Origin: an uncultured Clostridium sp.
GTDB lineage: Bacteria; Bacillota; Clostridia; Lachnospirales; Lachnospiraceae
Length of the DNA stretch: 64,000 nt
NCBI GenBank assembly: GCA_946553025.1
Contig: CAMNRM010000006.1
Location: 62,001 to 126,000 of the forward strand
Direction: 5' to 3'
The translations under genes and the position numbers were made by a program. Under the pieces are notes generated by a model. It saw nothing but the letters and a program-made list of their open reading frames with translations. It was not told the origin of the DNA and did not search any database. Positions 1-8,482 of this stretch are shown piece by piece. Numbering within the stretch: position 1 is the stretch's first letter; each line of letters opens with the position of its first letter.

Positions 1-2
1 GC

Positions 3-146
3 TTTCAGGTCTATAACCTGGCAGGGACGAAGCGCTATGACGGTGCTTTTGAAGACAGCATAGAATATATTGCTGCCGGAAGATTTTCCAACAGCTATAT
101 TTTAACCAGTCCGCAGATTATGCGGGAAATTACATTACAGAGGTAG
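3..146 (+). CDS. C-terminal end of an unidentified protein (partial)
   Basis: An open frame enters from the left edge and ends at TAG 144-146, giving 47 residues ending in ...IMREITLQR. The fragment is rich in aromatic and beta-strand-like residues (FQVYNL, SYILTSP) and contains no catalytic motif I recognise. It could be the end of a beta-propeller-like secreted protein of the kind common in Lachnospiraceae, but that is a guess from composition only. The stop overlaps the ribosome binding site of the next gene (TAGGAGG 144-150), so the two are probably cotranscribed. Confidence 0.6.
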   Translation, partial: FQVYNLAGTKRYDGAFEDSIEYIAAGRFSNSYILTSPQIMREITLQR

Positions 147-160
147 GAGGAAAAGAAACC

Positions 161-1102
161 ATGGGAAAAAAATGCATTGGAATTGATGTGGGAGGAACAA
201 CCGTAAAAATCGGTATTTTTGGAATCGACGGAAGTTTACTTGAGAAATGGGAGGTTCCCACCAGAAAAGAAGAAAACGGAAAGTACATCCTTTCCGATGT
301 TGCCGCCTCCATTCAGGAAAAACTGCGGGAACAAAATATTTCCATAGAAGATGTCGAGGGTGCAGGGATCGGCGTTCCCGGCCCGGTTATGCCGGATGGC
401 TATGTCGAAGTCTGTGTCAACCTTGGCTGGAGGGATAAAAACCCTCAGGAAGAACTTCAAAAGCTGTTAGGTATTCCCGTGTGCAGCGGAAATGATGCCA
501 ATGTAGCGGCACTGGGTGAAATGTGGCAGGGCGGCGGAAAAGGCTATAAGGATATTGTGATGGTAACTCTGGGAACCGGCGTGGGCGGCGGCGTTATCCT
601 GAACGAAAAGATTATTTCCGGAAAACACGGCCTGGGCGGAGAGATCGGCCACATCCATGTGCGGGACGAGGAGAAGGAATACTGCAACTGCGGCGGACAG
701 GGCTGTTTAGAGCAGGTGGCCTCGGCGACCGGAATTGCCAGAGAAGCAAGAAGGGTACTTGCAGCAAGAAAGGAAGAATCCAGTATGCGTACCTTTGGCG
801 ATGCAATTACGGCAAAGGATGTGCTGGACTGTGCAAAAGCAGGGGACGAGCTGGCCGGCGCTGTGATGGAAACCGTGAGCCGCTATCTGGGACTGGTGCT
901 GGCACAGGTGGCGCTGACCATCGATCCCGAGGCATTCGTTATCGGCGGCGGCGTATCGAAAGCAGGCCCGTTTTTGCTGGAAGGAATTCAGAAATACTAC
1001 GATAAGTACACGGCAATATCGGCAAATAAAGCAATCATCACCCTGGCCAAACTGGGCAATGACGCCGGAATTTACGGCTCTGCCCGCCTGGTTTTAGGGT
1101 AG
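161..1102 (+). CDS. glcK: ROK-family glucokinase
   Basis: Phosphorylates glucose (or a related hexose) with ATP at the entry to glycolysis; cytosolic. The 313-residue length is typical of ROK glucokinases. The N-terminal phosphate-binding loop DVGGTTVK lies at residues 9-16, the glycine-rich GTGVGGGV loop near 135, and the ROK zinc site is complete: CNCGGQGC at residues 175-182, with the preceding EIGHIH histidines. The start ATG follows AGGAGG by eleven bases. The zinc motif separates it from ROK repressors, since there is no N-terminal helix-turn-helix. The exact sugar (glucose versus mannose or N-acetylmannosamine) cannot be settled from sequence, but the lone gene context favours glucokinase. 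A hairpin terminator follows the stop. Confidence 0.9.
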   Translation: MGKKCIGIDVGGTTVKIGIFGIDGSLLEKWEVPTRKEENGKYILSDVAASIQEKLREQNISIEDVEGAGIGVPGPVMPDGYVEVCVNLGWRDKNPQEELQKLLGIPVCSGNDANVAALGEMWQGGGKGYKDIVMVTLGTGVGGGVILNEKIISGKHGLGGEIGHIHVRDEEKEYCNCGGQGCLEQVASATGIAREARRVLAARKEESSMRTFGDAITAKDVLDCAKAGDELAGAVMETVSRYLGLVLAQVALTIDPEAFVIGGGVSKAGPFLLEGIQKYYDKYTAISANKAIITLAKLGNDAGIYGSARLVLG

Positions 1103-1129
1103 GCAAGACGGCGAAACATTGATGCATAT

Positions 1130-1182
1130 AAAAAGAGCAGATCAGGCGGAGGTTTTAGGTTTTCCGCTTGGCTGCTCTTTTT
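1130..1182 (+). terminator. Rho-independent terminator after glcK
   Basis: AAAAAGAGCAG (1130-1140) pairs with CTGCTCTTTTT (1172-1182), and the stem continues inward with AGGCGGA against TCCGCTT. The A-run/T-run symmetry means it could also serve the convergent gene on the other strand. Confidence 0.8.
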
Positions 1183-1228
1183 GCGTGGCCGTGTTTTATC
1201 GTTTTTTCTGCACGTTGTCCCGGTAAGC

Positions 1229-2185
1229 TTACTTCGGTGCCCAGGCACCGTTTTCATCGACATAGTGGCCGTCGGGAGTTAAGGTGTCTTTAAGCATCTT
1301 TCCGTTGCTTCCCACATAGTAGCGGACATCTACCCACTGATCCGTCACGATATAGCCGAGTTCATTGAAATAATACCAGTCGCCGTCGATTTCCTGCCAT
1401 CCGGCGGCGGGAATTTCACCGGTAACAAACTGATACCAGCGGCCGCCTTCATCCTCGAACCACTGGCCAAGGACGCCAAGATCGGGGGAGGCATGTTCCT
1501 TGATGAAGGCAAGGCGGTTTTCATCGACCGTGAAAACCGGTGAACTTACCCAGTCGCTGTTTTTCGTTTTCCTGTACATGCCGTTAGCACGTATCTGGAA
1601 GACATAGTCCCCGGTTTTGGTAATCTTTGAGGACAGATTAAACAGGGACAGTGTTGTTTTTGGAGGATTGGCAATGCTCATATTTTCCCCGTTATAGCGG
1701 ATACGAACCGAATAGTCGCCCGCCCCGTTTACCGGCTGCCAGCTGGCTACGCCGTTTTCATGCCAGGTTAAGCCTGTCGGGTCATCCAGTTCCCCCTCAC
1801 CTAAATTTCTAAGGCGGACGGACAGGGTCATCGTCGTATTGCTGTTGGAGCGGGCAGCTTCGTTAAAGGAGGCACCTTCGCCCTGCAGCGTAAAATATTT
1901 GTTTTTAATGCTGGAAAAATAATATTCCTCCGTGGCGTTTAATTCAATCACCGCATAGGGATAAGGTGAACTTTCTCCCCCGCTGGGAAAGAGCGTTACC
2001 TTGCTGACATCATAACCTTCCGTGTTGGTGTCTACATTTAACTGGGTCCAGTCGTCTTCATTTAAAGAAAAACTTAAAGATACATTATCGATTTTTTCCC
2101 TGGCCAGAACATCGGACGGGGAAAGCATGGTAAATAGTCCCGCCAGTAAGAGGGCAGGGACAGAAAAATAAGAATGTTTCAACAT
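1229..2185 (-). CDS. Secreted protein with C-terminal choline-binding-like repeats
   Basis: 318 residues with an N-terminal signal peptide (hydrophobic stretch about 8-22, cleavage likely after VLA at 26-28). The middle, about residues 30-235, reads as beta-rich, with a fibronectin/Ig-like section around the WHENGVASWQPV and YSVRIRYNG motifs. The last 70 residues are aromatic repeats of the cell-wall-binding type: WFEDEGGRWYQF, WQEIDGDWYYFNELG and a YYVGSNGKM unit, which in related proteins bind choline or other wall polymers. No enzymatic domain is visible, so it is probably a surface-attached adhesin or structural protein. It converges with glcK and shares its terminator. A TATAAT on the minus strand (2260-2265) may be its -10 box, without a convincing -35. 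Confidence 0.8.
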   Translation of the reverse strand: MLKHSYFSVPALLLAGLFTMLSPSDVLAREKIDNVSLSFSLNEDDWTQLNVDTNTEGYDVSKVTLFPSGGESSPYPYAVIELNATEEYYFSSIKNKYFTLQGEGASFNEAARSNSNTTMTLSVRLRNLGEGELDDPTGLTWHENGVASWQPVNGAGDYSVRIRYNGENMSIANPPKTTLSLFNLSSKITKTGDYVFQIRANGMYRKTKNSDWVSSPVFTVDENRLAFIKEHASPDLGVLGQWFEDEGGRWYQFVTGEIPAAGWQEIDGDWYYFNELGYIVTDQWVDVRYYVGSNGKMLKDTLTPDGHYVDENGAWAPK

Positions 2186-2358
2186 AGATTCCCTCTTTCA
2201 ATATTTTTTTGGTGGTGTGGTTTTTGGGCACAGCAGTGTGTTCGTTCTGTACTAAATCCATTATAGCATAGGCAGAAAAAATAGGGAAAATATTTTCTTG
2301 CGGATTGTTTACATTTTCTTTAAAATCCGTAGCTTATCCGTCGGTATAGAAGTAAATC

Positions 2359-3759
2359 TTACGGACTTACCCGGGGAAGGCTGAAGATAAACTCGCTGCC
2401 CACGCCTTCCGTGCTGATAACGTCGATATTTTCCCCGTGGGACTGGATGATTTCTTTGACAATGCAAAGTCCCAGTCCGGTTCCGCTTTTATCTTTTCCG
2501 CGGGATAAGTCTGATTTATAAAACCGATCCCAGATTTTTTTGATGCTTTCCTTGGGAATGCCGATTCCGGTGTCCTTTACCGAAACAAAAATCTTTTCAT
2601 AGCGGGGGTAAGCCTGGATGTAAATCACGGAGCTGTTGCTGCTGAATTTTATGGCATTGTCAATCAGGTTATACAAAACCTGCTGGATTTTCCCCAGATC
2701 CCCGTGCACCATCTGGATACTGTCGCCGAAGGTTAAATCAAAGGAGAGATCCTTTTTCATGCAGGTAACCTCAAAGGAAGCTGCCGTATCTTTAATTACC
2801 CGGTTAATATCGAAGTTTGTCCGGTTAAGCTTTCCCTTGCTGTCTAAGGAATTTAAGGTTAAAAGTCCCTGCGTCAGTTTATTTAAGCGTTCGGTTTCGG
2901 CAATAACCCGGGTCAGGTATTTTTCCTGCATTTCCTGAGGTATGGTTCCGTCGAGGATGGCTTCCAGATAACCTTTGATGGAGGTTAGGGGGGAGCGGAA
3001 ATCGTGGGAAACATTCGCGATAAAATTTCGCTGGTATTCTTCCATCCGGTTTAATTCATCGGACATATAATTTAAGGTATTGGAAAGATAGCCCATCTCG
3101 TCCTGGGAGTCTAACTGAATATGGTAATCTAAGTTTCCGGACGCATATTCATTTGCCCCGGCGGTGATTTTCTTTAAGGGAAAATAAACCGTCTGGGTAA
3201 AGACGATTAAGATAATCAGGGACAGGGCAAAGATAATGGCGCTGGTAATATATAAAATATTTAAAATCCCGTCCCTGGACGCCGAAAGCTGGCTTAAAGG
3301 CATGTGGATCAGCACATAGCCGTAAGTTCGGTAATTGGCCGCAATGGGGGCGGATACGCTGAGGACGTCGTAGGGAAATGCCCCATAGAAGTTTCCCAGG
3401 CCGTAATTGCGGTTTCCGATGGCTGTCGGGTCAAAATCCACGGAAAGTCCCTTTCTTGCCCCGCCGCTGCTGTCGGCCGTGACGGTTCCGTTGCGGTTGA
3501 CCACCCAGATCTCCGACTGAAGCGCCGGAGAAAAGGCGGAAAGCTGCGCAGTCATCTGGGAGAGGGAAACATCCCTGCCGTTGTAGACCGCGCTGTATTC
3601 GGCCGCAAGCTGGTTGGCTTCGTCATAGAGAAGATCGGCACGTTCTTTCAGGAGATGCTCGTAGGTCATCTTGGAGGAGAAAGTACTGATAATTAAAAAA
3701 CCCAGAAGGCCAAAGAGCAGGTAGCCGAAAATAAACTTATAGTAAAGAGAGCGTTTCAT
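2359..3759 (-). CDS. Membrane sensor histidine kinase (HAMP-HisKA-HATPase)
   Basis: 466 residues. Transmembrane helices lie at about 9-28 and 165-190 and bracket an extracytoplasmic sensor of about 135 residues. A HAMP linker follows (191-243), then the H-box NVSHDFRSPLTS with the phosphoacceptor His252, the N-box NLIDNAIKF, G1 DTGIGIP and G2 GTGLGL near the C terminus. All catalytic boxes are intact, so it should autophosphorylate and pass phosphate to the response regulator encoded just upstream. Its ATG overlaps the regulator's stop by four bases (ATGA), so the two are translationally coupled. The signal sensed cannot be read from the sensor domain; cell-envelope stress is common for this architecture but is inference. 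Confidence 0.9.
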   Translation of the reverse strand: MKRSLYYKFIFGYLLFGLLGFLIISTFSSKMTYEHLLKERADLLYDEANQLAAEYSAVYNGRDVSLSQMTAQLSAFSPALQSEIWVVNRNGTVTADSSGGARKGLSVDFDPTAIGNRNYGLGNFYGAFPYDVLSVSAPIAANYRTYGYVLIHMPLSQLSASRDGILNILYITSAIIFALSLIILIVFTQTVYFPLKKITAGANEYASGNLDYHIQLDSQDEMGYLSNTLNYMSDELNRMEEYQRNFIANVSHDFRSPLTSIKGYLEAILDGTIPQEMQEKYLTRVIAETERLNKLTQGLLTLNSLDSKGKLNRTNFDINRVIKDTAASFEVTCMKKDLSFDLTFGDSIQMVHGDLGKIQQVLYNLIDNAIKFSSNSSVIYIQAYPRYEKIFVSVKDTGIGIPKESIKKIWDRFYKSDLSRGKDKSGTGLGLCIVKEIIQSHGENIDVISTEGVGSEFIFSLPRVSP

Positions 3760-4466
3760 CGCTTAACCTCAAATTTATAGCCGATACCCCAGACCGTAGA
3801 TAAGGCCCAGTTTTTGTGATCCTTGATTTTTTCCCGCAGGCGCTTGATATGGACGTCCACGGTTCTCGTGTCGCCGATGTATTCATAGCCCCAGATATGG
3901 TCCAGGAGCTGCTCCCGGGTAAAGACCTGGTTGGGGGAAGAGGAGAGGAAGTATAAAAGTTCCAGTTCCTTCGGCGGCATTTCGATGGAATGTCCCATAT
4001 AAATCACGGAATAGTTGGTCAGATTGACAATTAAATCCGGGTATTCCACATATTCGCCCTGCTGATCACTGGCAAGGGAGGGAACCTGAGCGGCGGCCTG
4101 GTAGCGGCGCAGCACAGCTTTTACCCGGGCAACCAGTTCCTTGGAATCAAAGGGTTTAATCATGTAATCATCGGCACCCAGTTCCAGCCCCAGAACCTTA
4201 TCAAAGATTTCTCCTTTGGCAGAGAGCATAATGATCGGTACCTGGGAGGTTGTCCGAAGTTTCTGGCAGACCTGGTAGCCGTCAATTCCGGGGAGCATTA
4301 AGTCAAGTAAAATCAGGTGCGGGTTAAAGACGGGGAAGACCTTAAGCGCCTCCTCGCCGTCCCCTACAATTTGTGTTTCGTAACATTCTTTCATGAGATA
4401 AAGGGAAATTAATTCTGCAATATTGGCGTCATCGTCAACAATCAGAATTCGCTGTTTTTCTGCCAA
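3756..4466 (-). CDS. OmpR/PhoB-family response regulator
   Basis: 236 residues from a TTG start: receiver domain (acidic DDD at 11-13, phosphoacceptor Asp55 in LLDLMLPG, conserved Lys in LSAKG) followed by a winged-helix DNA-binding domain (LSSSPNQVFTREQLLDHIWG, TRTVDVHIKRLREKI). I chose TTG 4466 because AGGAGG sits ten bases upstream and the receiver fold begins immediately. The longer frame starting at ATG 4556 would run into the mutS2 3' end and adds thirty residues foreign to the family. It lies downstream of mutS2 on the same strand with a 49-bp gap and is coupled to the kinase gene that follows. Confidence 0.9.
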   Translation of the reverse strand: MAEKQRILIVDDDANIAELISLYLMKECYETQIVGDGEEALKVFPVFNPHLILLDLMLPGIDGYQVCQKLRTTSQVPIIMLSAKGEIFDKVLGLELGADDYMIKPFDSKELVARVKAVLRRYQAAAQVPSLASDQQGEYVEYPDLIVNLTNYSVIYMGHSIEMPPKELELLYFLSSSPNQVFTREQLLDHIWGYEYIGDTRTVDVHIKRLREKIKDHKNWALSTVWGIGYKFEVKR

Positions 4467-4515
4467 GAGATATTCCTCCTTTTGTCGTTGGCTGAAGTTT
4501 TTTAAGTGGTTTCTG

Positions 4516-6903
4516 TTATTTAAAAGTAACGATGGTAACACCGCTGTCGCCTTCACCGAATTCGCCCAGACGAAAATCCTTAATGTTTTTCTGGCGTTTT
4601 AAATATTTGTGGATTCCGGCTTTCAGCGCCCCCGTGCCCCGCCCGTGGACAATGCGGACAGAGGGCAGATGGGAAAGATAGGCATCGTCTAAATATTTAT
4701 CCAGAAGATAGCAGGCTTCGTCCACATTTTTCCCGATAAGGTTGATTTCCGGGGAAATGGAAGAGGATTTGGAAACCTGGATACGGCTTTTTTCGCTGCC
4801 GCTGCCCCGCTTAAGACCTTCCGTTCCCGCACCGGTAACTTCCTGTTCGTGGAGAAGTTCCAGATCCTTAATATTTACCAAAGAGCGCAGGATGCCCATC
4901 TGAACATATAAATCGCCCTTGTCGTTGGGCAGGGTGCTGACCGTGCCGTTTAGGTTCATCGTCAGAACCTTTACGCCGTCGCCGATTTTTAACTTCTTCG
5001 GAGAAATCGGCTTTTGCGGCCCTTTTTGCTTAATGGCAAGCTTTTGGTCGGCGTCCTTTAACTTACTGCGCAGCTTTTCCCGCTCGGCTTCAAGCTGGCG
5101 CTGGAGTCCGGCTTCGGAGGAAAGCTTATTGATCTGCTTGATGGTCTGGTCGGCGGTTTCCTTTGCCTCACGAAGAATCCTCTGGGCTTCCTCGGTGGCA
5201 TTTCGGATCAGCTTATCCCTGCGCTCGTCTAAGCGCTCTTCCTTCTGGTGCAGCCGGGCCTTTAACTGGGAAATTTCATTTTTATAAGCCTGAATTTCCT
5301 CCTGTTCCTTTTCCACGGTCTGGCGGCTTTCCTCCAGGTGAGCCAGGAGGTCTTCAAAAGCTTCATCCTCTTCCGCCAGATGGGTCTTGGCCTCCTCAAT
5401 AATAAAGTCGGGAAGACCAAGTTTTTTGGAGATAGCAAAGGCATTGCTCTTTCCGGGAATGCCAATCAGAAGACGGTAGGTGGGCTGGAGGGTTTCCACA
5501 TTAAACTCACAGCAGGCATTTTCTACGCCGGGGGTGGAGAGGGCAAAGACCTTTAATTCGCTGTAGTGGGTCGTTGCCATCGTCCGGCACTGCATCCGGT
5601 GAAGGAAACTTAAAACGGCAATCGCCAGGGCCGCCCCCTCGGTCGGGTCCGTGCCGGCTCCTAATTCGTCGAAAAGACATAAGGAGCGGCTGTCCGCCTG
5701 TTCCAGGATGCGGACGATATTGGTCATATGGGCGGAGAAGGTGCTTAAACTCTGCTCGATGCTCTGTTCGTCGCCGATATCGGCAAAAACTTCGGTAAAG
5801 ACCGAAAGTTCCGAGCCGTCAAAGGCCGGAATGTGCAGTCCCGCCTGTCCCATCAGGGTGAAAAGTCCGACCGTTTTTAAAGAAACCGTCTTTCCGCCGG
5901 TGTTCGGCCCGGTGACGATAAGCAGGTCGAAGGCTTTTCCCAGGGTGATGGTGATCGGGACAACCTTTTGCGGGTCCAAAAGCGGATGACGCCCGTCTTT
6001 AATCAGGATAAAGCCCTGATCGTTAAACTTGGGCTGGCTGGCTTTCTGGTGGCGGGCCAGACCGGCTTTGGCAAAGATAAAGTCCAGGCGGGCTAAAAGT
6101 TCCTGATTAACGCGGATCTCTTCCAGATAAGGACTTATCTGGTTGCTTAGAGCAGCCAGCACGGCTTCGATTTCTTTCTGCTCGGCAATCTCAAGTTCCC
6201 GCATTTCATTATTCAGTTTAATAATCGCCATCGGCTCGATAAACAGGGTTGACCCGGTCGAGGACTGGTCGTGAACCATTCCGGGAACCTGGTTTTTGTA
6301 TTCCGATTTAATAGGAAGACAGTAGCGCCCGTCACGCATGGTAATGACGGCATCCTGGAGGTAGGAGCGGTGGGAATTCAGCAGGGAATTCAGCTGTGTG
6401 TGCAGCCGATCCGCGGCATTCTTCATCGCCCGCCGTACCTTGTGGAGTCCGGGGCTGGCGTCGTCACTGACTTCTTCTTCCGAGATAATACAGCGCTTGA
6501 TTTCATTATTTACCGGGGTAAGTGGTTCAAGGCTGCGGAAAAATTCTTCCAGGGAATCATCCGGCAGCTCGCTTTCCTCATGCCGTCCGTAGTTCTTTGC
6601 CCGTGCAGAAACCGTAAGGATGGCGCTGATGGCCAGAATTTCCTGAATACTCAAGGCGCTGCCGATTTCCAGCCGCTTTAACGAGGCGGATACATCCTTG
6701 CAGCCGGAAAAGGACAGACTGCCCTTCATGCGGATACGGTCTAAGGCATCGGCCGTTTCCTGCTGATCCTGACGAACCTTTTCCAGATCGGAGGAGGGCA
6801 GGAGGCTGCGGCAGAGCGCCTTTCCTAAGGCAGAAGTCGCATAGTCTTCTAACTGGCGGATGATTTTATCATATTCTAAAATCTGTAATGCTTTTTGATT
6901 CAT
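4516..6903 (-). CDS. mutS2: MutS2/RqcU ribosome-rescue ATPase with Smr domain
   Basis: 795 residues: MutS core and clamp helices, ABC-type ATPase with Walker A GPNTGGKT (about residues 331-338) and Walker B LFDELGAGTDP, a long charged coiled coil (about 515-640), a KOW-like segment, and a C-terminal Smr domain (last about 75 residues, including the IVHGRGTGALK motif). Originally thought to suppress recombination, the family is now known in Bacillus to bind collided ribosomes and either split them or cleave mRNA. The start at ATG 6903 matches the family N terminus MNQKALQILEYDKI; the twenty residues upstream in frame lack conservation and a ribosome binding site. It is followed by the two-component pair on the same strand. 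Confidence 0.95.
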   Translation of the reverse strand: MNQKALQILEYDKIIRQLEDYATSALGKALCRSLLPSSDLEKVRQDQQETADALDRIRMKGSLSFSGCKDVSASLKRLEIGSALSIQEILAISAILTVSARAKNYGRHEESELPDDSLEEFFRSLEPLTPVNNEIKRCIISEEEVSDDASPGLHKVRRAMKNAADRLHTQLNSLLNSHRSYLQDAVITMRDGRYCLPIKSEYKNQVPGMVHDQSSTGSTLFIEPMAIIKLNNEMRELEIAEQKEIEAVLAALSNQISPYLEEIRVNQELLARLDFIFAKAGLARHQKASQPKFNDQGFILIKDGRHPLLDPQKVVPITITLGKAFDLLIVTGPNTGGKTVSLKTVGLFTLMGQAGLHIPAFDGSELSVFTEVFADIGDEQSIEQSLSTFSAHMTNIVRILEQADSRSLCLFDELGAGTDPTEGAALAIAVLSFLHRMQCRTMATTHYSELKVFALSTPGVENACCEFNVETLQPTYRLLIGIPGKSNAFAISKKLGLPDFIIEEAKTHLAEEDEAFEDLLAHLEESRQTVEKEQEEIQAYKNEISQLKARLHQKEERLDERRDKLIRNATEEAQRILREAKETADQTIKQINKLSSEAGLQRQLEAEREKLRSKLKDADQKLAIKQKGPQKPISPKKLKIGDGVKVLTMNLNGTVSTLPNDKGDLYVQMGILRSLVNIKDLELLHEQEVTGAGTEGLKRGSGSEKSRIQVSKSSSISPEINLIGKNVDEACYLLDKYLDDAYLSHLPSVRIVHGRGTGALKAGIHKYLKRQKNIKDFRLGEFGEGDSGVTIVTFK

Positions 6904-6991
6904 GGTTTTCCTTTCTTTATTCTGCATAGTTCCTTTTGTCGTTTCTATCATAACATAAAACATAAAATCCTGAAACCCCTAACTCTTTTTC

Positions 6992-7020
6992 TTGCATAAA
7001 TCTGGGAAGAAACGTATAAT
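6992..7020 (+). promoter_or_regulatory. Sigma-A promoter for the HtrA-like gene
   Basis: TTGCAT (6992-6997) and a perfect TATAAT (7015-7020) are separated by exactly 17 bp. Transcription would start near 7027, about 37 bases before the TTG start codon at 7064. The reading frame is open through this element, but a start there would lie inside the -35 box. Confidence 0.85.
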
Positions 7021-7063
7021 AGAGGGTAACAGTTCAGAACAAGGGATGAAGGAGGTGCTCCCG

Positions 7064-8374
7064 TTGCCGGATAAGAATACCGAGAAAAAACATCATTTTA
7101 TTAATGAAAAAATTATCAGGCCCAGGCTGACCCGTCTGCAGGTTATCCGCCGTCTTCTGTTTTGGGGAATCGGCGCAGTCCTTTTTGGCTTTCTGGCTGC
7201 GGTTACTTTTGTCGTTTCCGAGCCGTGGGCAAGGAGGTATCTGACGGAACCGGAAACTGCCGAGAGCTCTTCCGTTTCCATTCCCAAGGATGAACCGGAA
7301 ACCACACCGCCCCCTACGACAGCCAGCCCTACAGAAACCTCGGACGAGGAGGAGAGCGAAACGGCACCGATTGAAGAAGTGGTCCGCAATGAGGTAGAGC
7401 GCTATGAGTTCGGTACGGAAGATCTGCTGTCGATGTATGCCGGTTTTAACCAGCTGGTACAGGAAACCAATAAGGGAATTGTTGCCGTACACGCAGTAAA
7501 GACACAGACCGACTGGCTTGACAATCCGGTGGAGATTGCCGGAAACTATGCCGGGCTGGTGATTGCCGCAACACCGGACGAGTTTTTCATCCTTACGCCC
7601 CGGGAAGCGCTTTCCGAGGCAGAAGAGATTGAAGTTGCCTTATATGACGGAACACTTGCCCGGGCAGAACTTCAGGGAATGGATCAGGTGTCCAATATGG
7701 CGGTTCTTCGCCTGGGGGTGAGTGAACTCGACGAAGGTGCGGCAGAAAAGATTAAAGTTCTGGAACTGGGAAATTCCTATATGGTAAAGCAGGGGGATTT
7801 GGTATTTACCGCGGGAGCACCGGCAGGTATGATTTACTCCAACAGCGTGGGAACCGTGTCCTATATTGCGAAAAACGTATCCGCCGTTGACGCAAGTACC
7901 CGCCTGTTTTATACGGGCGCAGCAGGTCAGGCAGCGCAGGGAAGCTATATGTTTGACGCTGAAGGAAAGATTGTCGGGTGGGTTACGGATGATTACCGTG
8001 CCGAGGGTGATTCTATGACGGTGGTTCGGGCATTGTCCGATTATAAGCCCGTGCTGGAAAAGCTGTCGAACGGAATTGCCGCGCCGTATCTGGGAATGAT
8101 GGGACAGGAAGTTCCGGAAAGCAAGCGTCAGGAGGGGATGCCTCTTGGCATTTACATCAGCCGCGCCGTTGCGGACGGGCCGATGTACAATGCAGGGATA
8201 CAGAGCGGTGATATTCTGACAAAAATCGGAGAGAGCGAGATCGTAACCATGCGTGATTACCAGAACTGCCTGGATAAGCTGGAAGCCGGGCAGGCAGTCC
8301 ATGTGGAGATACAGCGCTTTGACCTGGAAGAATATGTGGCAATGGAGTATGATGTGACGGTTGGGGCGCGGTGA
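7064..8374 (+). CDS. Membrane-anchored HtrA-like pseudoprotease with PDZ domain
   Basis: 436 residues from TTG 7064 (AAGGAGGTG seven bases upstream). Cytoplasmic N terminus, one transmembrane helix at about 30-55, a low-complexity Thr/Pro/Glu linker (about 70-105), a trypsin-like double barrel, and a C-terminal PDZ domain (about 340-430, GIYISRAVADGPMYNAGIQ, GDILTKIG). The fold matches S1C/HtrA proteases, but the triad is gone: the His position in the TNNHV block reads TPREA (Glu181), the Asp before the AVL motif is Asn211, and the GNSGG block reads AAQGS (Gln292 at the Ser position). It is therefore probably a peptide-binding, non-proteolytic sensor or scaffold outside the membrane. It stands alone under its own promoter, divergent from mutS2. 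Confidence 0.85.
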   Translation: MPDKNTEKKHHFINEKIIRPRLTRLQVIRRLLFWGIGAVLFGFLAAVTFVVSEPWARRYLTEPETAESSSVSIPKDEPETTPPPTTASPTETSDEEESETAPIEEVVRNEVERYEFGTEDLLSMYAGFNQLVQETNKGIVAVHAVKTQTDWLDNPVEIAGNYAGLVIAATPDEFFILTPREALSEAEEIEVALYDGTLARAELQGMDQVSNMAVLRLGVSELDEGAAEKIKVLELGNSYMVKQGDLVFTAGAPAGMIYSNSVGTVSYIAKNVSAVDASTRLFYTGAAGQAAQGSYMFDAEGKIVGWVTDDYRAEGDSMTVVRALSDYKPVLEKLSNGIAAPYLGMMGQEVPESKRQEGMPLGIYISRAVADGPMYNAGIQSGDILTKIGESEIVTMRDYQNCLDKLEAGQAVHVEIQRFDLEEYVAMEYDVTVGAR

Positions 8375-8382
8375 GAGATTGA

Positions 8383-8454
8383 GTATAAAAAGAGTTTAGG
8401 CGTTATAAGGGTTTTTAAATGTAAAAAGAGTTTAAGTATAAAAAGAGTTTAGGC
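8383..8454 (+). repeat. Short tandem repeats between the HtrA-like gene and yhaM
   Basis: GTATAAAAAGAGTTTAGGC occurs exactly twice (8383-8401 and 8436-8454). Degenerate copies lie between them (TGTAAAAAGAGTTTA at about 8420) and after them (ATAAAAAGGGTTAGG at about 8455). The block fills the 108-bp gap before the next ribosome binding site. No hairpin or T-run terminator is formed. Confidence 0.75.
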
Positions 8455-8482
8455 ATAAAAAGGGTTAGGAAGGGATTAGAAC

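Noticed and set aside
3304-3696. Open frames antisense to the histidine kinase and many similar overlapping frames in mutS2, sbcC and dnaX
   Set aside because: They mirror the codon pattern of clear genes on the other strand or in another frame, lack ribosome binding sites and have no recognisable domains.
4467-4556. Longer response regulator starting at ATG 4556
   Set aside because: The extra 30 residues overlap the mutS2 3' end and are not part of a receiver domain; TTG 4466 has AGGAGG at proper distance.
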